Assembly (NCBI RefSeq): GCF_905475465.1
Contig: NC_062238.1
Location: forward strand, 12,803,368-12,867,367
Reading direction: 5' to 3'
DNA length: 64,000 nt
Source: Pieris napi
Taxonomy: Eukaryota > Arthropoda > Insecta > Lepidoptera > Pieridae
This document shows, piece after piece, positions 1-9,283 of this stretch (the stretch's first letter is position 1; the number at the start of each line of letters is the position of its first letter). Below the pieces are notes generated by a model. It saw nothing but the letters and a program-made list of their open reading frames with translations, was not told where the DNA came from and made no database searches. The translations under genes and the position numbers were made by a program.

Positions 1-1203
1 AATTACTCTAAAGCCGGCTTCACTTAAATGCAGCATCGTTGGATGACTTCGATACTTGAGTTGTGACTGATTGTCGATGCATTCAATGCTGCGTGCATGT
101 ATCTAATTTAAATTGATTCAATTTACTAATAACTGTGTTTGAAATAGCTTTGTTGAATACTTTCTTTATCAAAAACGATTTTTCGGGGTGTATGTATTCC
201 AATACGGATTGATGATTTTACGCATAATTATTTATTTATAAGTCCTAAAACATGTATCAATTTCGCAAGAAGGACAGTATGAGTACATATTAACAAGTTG
301 AAGATAACATTTTGTTATTAAAGATTTCATTTAAAATAACTCTCTCCATAGTAGCTTATCATTAAAAAATCATGCACACTACTGCATACAATACTCGTCG
401 AGCGAGTTTGCTAATCTGCCGAAGCCGCGTACAAATTATTTGAAGAAGACTATTACGTATGAGGGTGTGCAATTAATAAATTACCGTTTAAAATTAGTTT
501 TATTAATAATATTCCTATTATTATACGTTATTGTTTAACCAATTCAAAAGGGCATTGATACATATTAGAATGAGCTTAGTAGACTAAAATTAGGATGGCG
601 ACGTTTATCTCGTTCGTATAAGTTTCTCATGTAAAAAAATGTGTGTGTACTTATGTGAACGCTTTAGAAGTAATACTTCTTTGGCGTAATAATTTTCTTC
701 GAGCTCTTTAGAGGGACGTTTCCCTCTTCGAATTGCATTTTTCTTGTCAATTTTAATGGTCACTTCCAATCGAAACGATATAATTTGTACTAATTATGAT
801 ATTTTATGAACAATATGTTTTTTATCACATTGGAACGGGTTTTCTCGTATATAAATCATTAATTTAGTTTTAAATAAACACGACTCTGAAAAACACTACG
901 TCATGACAGACAATACAACTAGCGGCCTAGACATTTTTACCGACGTTTTAACAAATATTCAGGGTGTCGGTTTTTTTTGACGGCGTGCGGGTGTCGGTTA
1001 CTTGTGACGGTGTGCGCGCGCATCGTAAAAATTTACTCTCATAATTTTTCCATAACGCGCCAAAAGAAGTATAACTTCAAAAAATACATGTTTAATAATG
1101 AAAAGTTCTTTAAACATTATGTTGCTTAAAATTTTGCCATGTTAAAGCCGTAAGCTTTTCCAATTTTCCAGCCTATTACTCTAAGCCAATTAAATATACA
1201 TAC
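1..1203. other. Intron 3' of the last ADAM exon (continues outside window)
   Basis: Intron that begins at the GTATGT donor of the 1204-1388 exon and runs off the left edge. It carries one copy of the palindromic-end element (about 639-1078). Positions 1-638 are AT-rich, and I see no gene or recognisable repeat there. Confidence 0.75.
639..1078 (+). mobile_element. Palindromic-end element, copy 1
   Basis: Left end has GTGTGTGTACTTATGTG, then AGAAGTAATACTTCTTTGGCG. Right end has CGCGCCAAAAGAAGTATAACTTC. The GAAGT-NNN-ACTTC palindrome with adjoining TTTGGCGC/GCGCCAAA forms inverted ends. Near the right end a unit of about 25 bp (GTGTCGG-T-run-GACGG-GTGCG) is present twice, ending in GCGCGCGCATCGT. 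No coding capacity. Boundaries approximate. Confidence 0.65.
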
Positions 1204-1388
1204 CTCATTTGGTTTGTTAAGTAGACACAGCCCTTGGCCAATCCTAAGTTCGTTCATGTAGTCGTTCCTGGAGCAGTCTGAGAATTTGTATGGCTGGACA
1301 TTCTCCAGACCAACTATAGATTGAGACATGATGCATCCATGCCAGTCCCGGCAGAAACATTGTTCTCGGCCATCGTCGTGACCCATAC
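1204..1388 (-). CDS. mmd: ADAM exon: third zinc His, Met-turn, end of reprolysin domain
   Basis: 185 nt, acceptor TTTATTAG and donor GTATGTAT. It opens with GT, completing the split Gly, then MGHDDGREQCFC, in which His (codon 1378-1380) is the third zinc ligand. It continues with DWHGCIM (the Met-turn), SIVGLENVQPYKFSDCS and ends at LLNKPNE, the usual end of the ADAM protease domain before the disintegrin loop. The last codon is complete, so the next exon (before position 1) starts in phase 0. Cysteine spacing is as expected for a folded reprolysin domain. Confidence 0.95.
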
Positions 1389-1647
1389 CTAATAAAAAGT
1401 ACGGAAAAAATCGTATTTCTAATAATCAGATATAAATGTGTAACTACGAATTTCACTATCTATTGCTGTGTCTCCTTGTATATACAGGTATGCGAGTGTT
1501 TGCATGTTATTTTTTCAAGTAATATGAATGTAATAAAACCATTTTAGTTCCTCTTTCATTATTCTAGAAAAAAGCTTTTGTTGTTGTACTTTGCAGCTTG
1601 AACTGACACCGCATTTGGTATGGTTTCAAATGCGTAGTATCTTTATT

Positions 1648-2070
1648 AGCAGTGTTGGCCTAATTCAGCATGTGACTCTCATACCTAAGGTAGTAGGTTC
1701 AAACCCCGACTGTACACCAATCATCTTTCATTACTATTATATATTTGCGTAAATTAAAGAAACAGCAGGTGGTACATGGATCAGTGCAGAAAGGAATGGC
1801 GGGTTTTGGAGGAAGCCTTTGCCAAAAAACGGTTCACACATAACCAAAAGAAAATTGAAATAGAAACGTGTTTAAATGCAAAAGTATCTGAATTAAAAGG
1901 CTTTTATTGATATTAAATATTTATGTATCGTTCGTCAAAAAACATCGTGAGCAGACTGTCGTTCCTTTAAAAAATATCGACGATTTGTGCCTATATGAAA
2001 CAAATGATCACGAACAGATACAGAAATCTGAGGCTCAGACCTAAAAAGGTTGTAGCGCCACTGGTTTTAG
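1648..2070 (+). mobile_element. tRNA-derived SINE interrupted by LINE tail
   Basis: Head with AGTGTTGGCCTAATTCAGC (A-box-like) and GTAGGTTCAAACCCC (B-box-like), and tail ending AAAAAGGTTGTAGCGCCACT, as in the other SINE copies here. The middle is split by a LINE 3' end at about 1766-1925, so the SINE is older than that insertion. Confidence 0.75.
1766..1925 (+). mobile_element. RTE-like LINE 3' end nested in SINE
   Basis: Contains GGAGGAAGCCTTTGCCAAAA (the family's terminal Glu-Glu-Ala-Phe-Ala codons) and ends AAAAGGCTTTTATTGATATT, matching the 3' tails at 48030-48160 and 36900-36940. Confidence 0.65.
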
Positions 2071-2960
2071 TATCTTTCAATAAAGTGAAAGATAACATGT
2101 ATGTCTTTAATTGCGTAGAGTTAGGGTTGACACGTAGCAGCAGAAATAATTATTAATTTTATTCGTTACATACATATTTTCTCTTTATATATTTAAATAA
2201 ACATAGCATTAGTACCGACTCTTATTAATAAACTGAGGTCTATTGTTATTATAATTATTATTATCATATCACGAGTTAAATACTTAGTAACTATATATAA
2301 ACCAATTGCGATATAATTTTCAATAATCATGATATTGAATAAAGGTCGATCTATTTCAAGCCTTTGATTTGATTCGGATAACTATTAAGGCCAATAAACA
2401 TTAAATTTGGTATTCATTGCCGTATCTGTGATAAGTCGACATCATAAATAACCTAATTTGCTTTGTCAATATAAAGTTTTAATCAAATTATGTTATCTGT
2501 ATTTTGAAATTATATGTACGCTTTCAATTTTATTTGAGATTAAAATATTCTGAATGATATTTTTGTAATTAAATTATGACTGATACAAGATATACCAATA
2601 CTATTGAAACTGATAAAACTTTGGTATTTTTGATATTTTTAGAACATTTATTTATTTTAAACTTAGATACAAAAAAACAGAAACCTTTCCATCAAAAATA
2701 ATTAATTGACAATGCCACTAATAAATTCATTTAGTGTTAAACTGATTAACTCTTTACCGCAACATTAAGATCTGTCAGAATTAAAAAAATAACTGTCAGC
2801 TTTTTATTTATTGAATATGGATTTTCATTGCCAGCTAGACTTACTGAAGATCAATACTTTTTTATGAGCATCAATAAAGATACATATAAAATACTTTTGA
2901 GCTATTACAGCATGTTCCAAGTAAATTGAAGTAATTAAGTAATAAAAAAGTATATAAACG

Positions 2961-3073
2961 AAAAAATATAAAAAACAAAGATTTGTTTTTTATTTTTTTT
3001 CCTCTATCAGAAGTAGGCATGGTGAAACAGGAGCACGCACTTACATTCTCGTGGGAACTACACATACATTTTA
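2961..3073 (-). mobile_element. LINE 3'-tail remnant near ADAM splice donor
   Basis: Reads CCTCTATCAGAAGTAGGCATGGTGAAA... and GCACGCACTTACATTCTCGT, matching the copies at 40490-40590 and (reverse) 24350-24440. Its right edge is about 20 nt from the donor of the ADAM exon 3094-3242. Confidence 0.65.
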
Positions 3074-3093
3074 TAGATTTCAAGTAAGCTTAC

Positions 3094-3242
3094 CTATATT
3101 ATGACCAATCATGTGGGCCATGGTAGCTGCCAAGATATGGGGTTCATAAGTGTTGTAGTCCACGGATATGCCGACAGATTTCGGTGTGCACATTGTATCG
3201 GGCACTGATATGCCCGATTCGCCTCCAGGAAACATTTGTCCG
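3094..3242 (-). CDS. mmd: ADAM exon: active-site helix, catalytic Glu replaced
   Basis: 149 nt, acceptor TTTACAG and donor GTAAGCTT. One base completes Ser, 49 codons follow, and the final G begins a Gly codon finished in the next exon. It encodes GQMFPGGESGISVPDTMC and then MAHMIGHNI. Aligned to the reprolysin consensus HExGHNxGxxHD this gives H-M-I-G-H. The two zinc-ligand histidines are codons 3113-3115 and 3101-3103. The position of the general-base glutamate (codon 3110-3112) is ATG, Met. Loss of this Glu abolishes catalysis in metzincins, and ADAM11/22/23 are known inactive relatives. Only about 20 nt separate the donor from a LINE remnant. Confidence 0.95.
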
Positions 3243-3808
3243 CTGTAAATAGAACAATATATGTCACATTCAGTTACATTATAGTTTTTAGGATAGTGAA
3301 AGTTACACTTATATACAATTTAATTAACTGTATATTAGTAACTGACCTTTAACAGGCATTAATCTCACACAAACAAGCATTTCCTTATATTATAAATATC
3401 TGTTGATTTATTTTGTGGAAAAATAAAAAACCCGTGTATATAAAAACTATTTGTGTAGGAAACCTTTTTAACCCCAATCCATCCAAGTATACGACACATT
3501 AAGGCTGTCTCATACTAACAAAAAATAGGCTGTTCAACTGACAGGCAGTGACGTTTGTTAGCTATTCATAGGGTTGAGTGTGTTCTGACGTATCTCCATG
3601 TTTCTCGTGATATTGCTTCATATAAGACCCCACGACGTGCTTCACTGATTTAATACAAAATGTAGGCCTTTGTAGATTGAATGGTAGGCGTCTCATATTT
3701 TATTATAGAACCTTCTACAATTCATATATCTTATTTGTTTTGAAACATCGGGTGAAAAGGATTCTTTTATTATGCTAAATTCATATTTAGGAGTATATGT
3801 TGTTTATA

Positions 3809-4097
3809 TTTACGAGTAGTGTTGGCCTAGTGACTTTAGCGTGCGACTCTCATACCTGAGGTCGTAGGTTCGATCCTCGGCTGTGCACCAATGGATTTTC
3901 TTTCTATGTGCGCATTTAACATTTGCTCGAACGGTGAAGGAAAACATCGTGAGGAAACCGACATGTCTAAGACCCAAAAAGTCGACGGCGTGTGTCAGGC
4001 TGATCACTTGCCTATTAGATTTAAAAATGATGATGAAACAGATTCAGAAATCTGAGGCCAAGACCTAAAGAGGTTGTAGCGCCACTGATTTCTTTTG
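3809..4097 (+). mobile_element. tRNA-derived SINE with target duplication
   Basis: A box TGGCCTAGTGACTTTAGC, B box GTAGGTTCGATCCTCGGC, body GTGAGGAAACCGACATG, tail GAGGTTGTAGCGCCACTGAT. TATGTTGTTTATA flanks it at 3796-3808 and 4098-4110, extending further with a one-base indel. This is a pol III-transcribed non-autonomous retroposon. It has a small internal deletion after GTGTGTCAGG. Confidence 0.88.
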
Positions 4098-4721
4098 TAT
4101 GTTGTTTATAATTTTACATATTTTTAACATTGTGCCATTTCCAAAACCCTACATCAGCTTTCAAACAGCTTTTTCTACAGCTGAGATACTTTTTGACATT
4201 TAACACCATTTGTCTTCAGTCACCGTGGCCACGCACGCTGTAAAGCACGCGAAACGTCGGAAAAATTTAAAATAATTGTAAATTTATAATAATAAATAAC
4301 TGTAAAAAAAGTGTTTTCTTTAAAGGGTAGTATTATTATATTTCATAAGTATTCACCGGAAAATATTCCAGAAAACATTGCCAAACTGCAAAGCATTGAA
4401 AAGAGTGGGCAGTGCACAGTTCTCAACAATGGCGCACTGTACTCGACAAAAGCTCACTTATAGCGAATATTCGCCGAGTTAGCTATTTAGTGCTCCTAAG
4501 AAATACAAACACTAAAGATTTTGCAGCTTGCTTCTACCTCGTTGCGTTTTCGGAACTTTCAATTTATATTCTTGTACTCTGAAATGTTTTAACTGACTTC
4601 AAAAAAGAATGTGGTATTGTTGAAATTGGATAAGTTGATATGATGATTTATTAAGGTTTCCACGTGGTAAATTTAAAATAAAAGAAATAATGTATACCTA
4701 TATATTTGTATTTATAAAAAA

Positions 4722-5069
4722 AAACGTGCGTGTACTTATGTACGCGCGTAAGAAGTTAAACTTCTTTGGCATTATTAAAAATAGTTTTTGATTGCAAGCA
4801 AGTAATTGATTACAATTAAATAATCAAAGACTGAAAAAGGAGTCATTATAGTCAATAAAGTTCAGTTTACATTTGAAAAATTAAATAAATAAATATTTAT
4901 TATTATTCTCTTACATTAAATATAACATAAATTAAATTATGTCCAATGCCGTAGCATCTTCCGTGGGCAACTTCATTCTGTTAATTTTGTGTCACGGTGC
5001 GCGCACATCGTAAAATTTCACTCTCATCAATTTTTCATAACGCGCCTAAAGAAGTATAACTTCCAAAAA
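4722..5069 (+). mobile_element. Palindromic-end element, copy 2
   Basis: Left end CGTGCGTGTACTTATGTACG, then AGAAGTTAAACTTCTTTGGC. Right end CGCGCCTAAAGAAGTATAACTTC. It resembles the copy at 639-1078, but the 25-bp unit before GCGCGCACATCGT occurs only once. Non-coding; superfamily not assignable by eye. Confidence 0.65.
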
Positions 5070-5621
5070 AATTAATACCTCCTAGAGAAGAAAAATATTT
5101 AAATAATTGTAATTACATTAAAATTTGATTAATATAAAAATATTTAATATTGTAAATAAAAAATGAGTTGATTTTATCTTATAGACACTATTCTTTAAGC
5201 CATTATCTACATCGGTAAATGTTTGAAATATTCACACTTCTCTGGAGCGCAAATATACAACATAAGTAAATAATGTTGACAAATGTTTCAAAATAACATT
5301 TATAAAATATACTTGAGGAAATGAAGGATTAAATTTGCCATTAATTCACTTAATGGCAAGGCTCATTTCGCGTTCATTGCTCGGTTTTATTAAATGACGT
5401 CACGTCAAATCCTAAACATAAGAAATATATACGATCTCTCGCTTCTCCTTTCATAGGTTGGCGATCATCATGGCTACTTTAATTATGGATGCCGCGCTTC
5501 TGAACAATGAGTTGGTGCTTTAACAAAACTATTGCCTAAGATTCTTCAACCAAAACTTGCGTCTGGCCAGGTATAGCTTAGGAGCAAGAAATTATACAAA
5601 ACTATTTGGTATTTATCCAAG

Positions 5622-5890
5622 TCAAGTCAAGTCAAAGTCAAAATCATTTATTCATATAGGTAACACAAAGTACACCTATGAACGTCAAAAAAAATTATAT
5701 ATATAAAATGCTTCTAATTTTACATTTACTGCCAGTTCTCAAATCAAGGGCGGAAGAGAAGAACTGGCAATAAACTTTCCGCCACTCTTTTTAATCGCCA
5801 AGTTTTTTATTTTACACAACGTTTGTAAGGAGCTGCAACCATACACCATGTTCCACATGACATCTTAAGTAATTAATAATAATAAAATAA
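5622..5890 (-). mobile_element. LINE 3' tail, B-type
   Basis: On the plus strand it starts with TCAAGTCAAGTCAAAGTC (the element's short-tandem 3' tail read backwards), then TTCATATAGGTAACAC, CCAGTTCTCAAATCAAGGGC, TTTTTAATCGCCAAGTTTTT and GTAAGGAGCTGCAACC. The same module recurs at 24340, 38133, 40214, 49240 and 53262. 5'-truncated and non-coding. Confidence 0.78.
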
Positions 5891-6379
5891 ATCCGTAACA
5901 AGCCCTCAGCGATTGTACAAAAGGTTGACAACCCTACGCCAATGAATATTAAACGTCAAATAATTAATCGAAATGTTGACATCGACGTTAGAATATTAAT
6001 TGTTTTGTGGTTAACCACTAGTATCATTGAATATTTGAATTAGTTTTATTTTGCTACTCAATAAATTGGTATGTAATAATTTCTGTGTTTATTTTTACTT
6101 TAATTATAGATTCATATTCGTTAACTGTTTGGGATGATAAATAAAAATAATACCTTTGTATTATTTTTACTAATAAATACTTTTATTTATAGATGTCTAT
6201 ATCCAATTGTAATTGAAATATGAGTGGCTTCTCTGAGCAAAAATAAATTAGAATTTATAAATTAGGCGATCATTTGTACTCGTGTAAATACTTGAGCCAG
6301 CAAATATTAAATTACAAAAAGCTAAACACAATCTGTTCGGCCCTTTTTTAATTATTTTCATAGATGGGTTGTTTTAAAG

Positions 6380-6453
6380 GTGAAGTAAAATATCGTGGAA
6401 AAACCCGCAGGTCTAAGATCAAACACACAGAAGGCTGATTATCTACTTGCCTG
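6380..6453 (+). mobile_element. Degenerate SINE fragment
   Basis: GTGAAGTAAAATATCGTGG... to GGCTGATTATCTACTTGCC resembles the SINE body only. Head and tail missing. Confidence 0.4.
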
Positions 6454-8177
6454 GCGTTTGTACGGTACAGTTTATACAGTAGCGGCGGGCAAATGGGCAG
6501 GGGTTTACCCAAATTCAAGTAATACTTCCGGCCATGGGCACTGCCACTATTTTTTTGAGCGGCTGATATCCCATAGCGCGGAAAAAAATCGCCATAAAAC
6601 AATCAATTTTAGAATGTTGGACTTCGATCGATGTGCCACTATACACTAAAGGTTCTTTGCGCCGTTATAGAAATAGAATTATTAATTTACGACTATGGCT
6701 AACGTACATAAACATAAACAAGAGACAGAAGTTAGAAATTGCATTTCTCAAACAGAGACCTGATAAATCATGGAGAATACAGAAACGAATATTGGCTGAA
6801 CGAATTTTGTCGCAATCTAGCAACGTGGACAGACTAAATTATGACCGGACATCCTCTGTGTATTGACGGTACTATTGTAGTTTTCACAGATTTTGATCAG
6901 GCCATTAGATAACTGTGTTGTCAAATATTAATACAGTAGTTTCAGAAGAATTTAAATAAAATGGTTCAAAGTGAATTAGACACAATTCTGGTCGTATGCT
7001 TGCTATATTTATATGTTTAGCGGTGAATATATTATCTATAATATGTCTTTATACAAAGAACAATTTTTTGAAAATTTACTTTAGAGAATAAAAAGAAAAA
7101 TTGGAAAATACTCTTAGTGGATATGGGAATGAAACCGGAAAGTTTCAAAAAGCAACACTGTTATTTTTTACTTTAATGGATTGTGCCGAAGTTGTTTGCC
7201 CCAAGATCCCGTAGGTCGTGGGTTAAATTCCATGAAGGTACGCTGTATCTGTATTAAGTATGATACGGGATTGTAAAATAAGTAATGTAAGCACGAGTTT
7301 CCAGGAAATCCAAATTTTAAAAATCTTACCATATTAAAAAGTAAAATTAGAACAGTTTTCTGGGTTAAGCGTTTAGTTGGTAATTATATCGTTTAAATTC
7401 ATTTAAGCAACTTAATTCATAATTGTATAAAATTATATTTTCCATTCACTCAACTTTGACCCAGTTTACACAATGCAAGATGATATTTCTTAAAATTTCG
7501 CGAAAATATTTCAACATTAAGTTCTCATAAAATAAACAACTTAAACGGTTTAAATAAAGTAGGTTTTATAATACGTTACAACTTCCCAAGTTAGAGTTTA
7601 ATGTTGGCGAAAATAAACTCAAATTTTGAATATGTACATAATATTTCACAAAGTGTTTCATTCAAGTTTTCGTATGAGCATTTAAGTCACTATTTTAATA
7701 CCGTCAGAGCTTTTAAGCTATATTCTTGAATGTTTGTAAATAGCTAACTAATTCTGATTATATTGTGTATCTATCTTAAATATAGTAGCTTATATCTTGA
7801 AATTATTTAACACAGGAGCTAAAAGAATTGGCCCAAGACTTTTCAAACGTGTAATGCGTCAAACCCGAGCTGTTGTTGTGTAATTAATTTAACAGAGGGC
7901 AAGTAATTTTAGAATATTTTCTTGTCTATTAGAAAGTATAATACAATTCGAAATTCAGAATACATGTTATCACAACACAGATGTCTATGGACAAACAGTG
8001 ATTGTATGCGAATCAATGTAGTGTACGAGGCGTGGGTTTGCGGTGGGCGACGATGCGTTGTGTCTGTGTTTCTGTGCATATACCACGTAAATGTGAGTCT
8101 CTCTATTGAAATATCGTACTAAACATGGTTCTTTTTAATATTTCCTATTATAGGTCATATGCACGTATAGATTGCAT

Positions 8178-8425
8178 CATCGAGCGTCTCTCATCCCTGA
8201 GGCCGTAGATTCTATCCCCGGCGCACTAATGGACTTATTACGTGCGCATTTAACATTCGCTCAAAGATGAAGGAAGACATAGTGAGGAAGCTAGTTTGAA
8301 TTAGACCCAAAAAGTTGACGGCCTGTCAGGCAAAGGAGCCTGATCACCTACTTGCCTATTAGATTGACAACAAATACAGAACTCTGAAACCCAGATCTAA
8401 AAAGGTTGTAGCGCCACTGATTTTT
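8178..8425 (+). mobile_element. tRNA-derived SINE, damaged head
   Basis: GAGCGTCTCTCATCCCTGAG, GTAGATTCTATCCCCGGC (mutated B box), GAAGGAAGACATAGTGAGG, GGCAAAGGAGCCTGATCACC and tail AAAAGGTTGTAGCGCCACTG. It ends about 220 bp from the BEL/Pao insertion. Confidence 0.75.
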
Positions 8426-8642
8426 TTTATATACTAAAAAATTTAAATATTAGTAATCTAGTAATCAATTAGTAGTTTCTAAAAAGTTTTAAAGTGATTC
8501 GTATCGTGTTATCTGTTTTGGCTATATTTTATAACTTAAAAATGTTAAATATTATCTTCCAAACAAAAGCTGTGGATCAATAAACTGTTAAATATAAAAA
8601 AAATACTAGAAGAGAAGACTTTGAATTTTGAAAGATAATTTT

Positions 8643-8647
8643 CACTG
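8643..8647. repeat. Target-site duplication of BEL/Pao (left copy)
   Basis: CACTG, repeated exactly at 14938-14942 outside the other LTR. A 5-bp duplication is normal for BEL/Pao integrase. Confidence 0.93.
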
Positions 8648-8790
8648 TGTTAAGGAGTTATAGTTGAGAATTGATCACTAATTGATTGAGGGTCTTGAAT
8701 TAAATAAATGCAATAATAACACGTGCGAATCGTATGACACTTTTATTTTAACTAAGTAAGAGTAGTGGACTGTATATACATATTTGGACA
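8648..8790 (-). repeat. BEL/Pao 3' LTR (143 bp)
   Basis: Downstream LTR of the minus-strand element. It directly follows the GGTGGGCGGCA tract and carries AATAAA at 8742-8747 in the sense direction of both the element and the ADAM gene. It is flanked on the left by the CACTG target duplication. Confidence 0.96.
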
Positions 8791-8801
8791 TGCCGCCCAC
8801 C
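8791..8801 (-). other. BEL/Pao polypurine tract
   Basis: GGTGGGCGGCA immediately upstream of the 3' LTR on the element strand. This is the expected position for the plus-strand primer. It is not a pure purine run. Confidence 0.6.
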
Positions 8802-9283
8802 AAAGGACGCAGTCCTTTAAAAGAAATAACATAAAAGAAAAAATAAACACTTAACAAAATTACAAACTATAGTTCAATACAATTGTTTCATGAAAGACAC
8901 AATAGTATGCATCAGACATTGTCTTTCATCATATTTAAATGGCTTATTGACTATTGTACATAAAAATAAGACAAACCGCCCACCGTAATATGTCTGCATA
9001 CATAGTTGGATATAGCATTACACAACAATTCACATGTTATAGTCTATTAATATATGTATATTATAGCGTAGTATAGTAAGTACACAGGCATCTAACACAG
9101 TATATAATAATTTTTAAAAACATACATAACAGGTAAGTATTACATAGTTTGTATATTTTGTTTATTACATATTTCCAAATAAGGTTTTTGTTAACAATAG
9201 TAAGTTGATATATAAATTGATTTTCACTTTTAAATGACTAATGAACATTTATAATAATAAAGTAACAATTAAAAATAGACTAA

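Larger units (their letters stand above)
1389..3093. other. ADAM intron, 1.7 kb
   Basis: Contains a SINE split by a LINE tail (1648-2070) and a short LINE 3'-tail remnant (2961-3073) lying next to the upstream exon's donor. Positions 2075-2960 are AT-rich, and I recognise nothing in them. Confidence 0.8.

Noticed and set aside
3815..3900. Possible tRNA genes (A and B boxes at SINE heads)
   Set aside because: No cloverleaf closes, and the boxes continue into a shared SINE body and tail, so these are SINE promoters and not tRNA genes.
5393..5520. Possible promoter or first exon around TGACGTCACGTCA and a following ATGGCT
   Set aside because: No extended open frame or splice-consistent exon; position is inside an ADAM intron between repeats.
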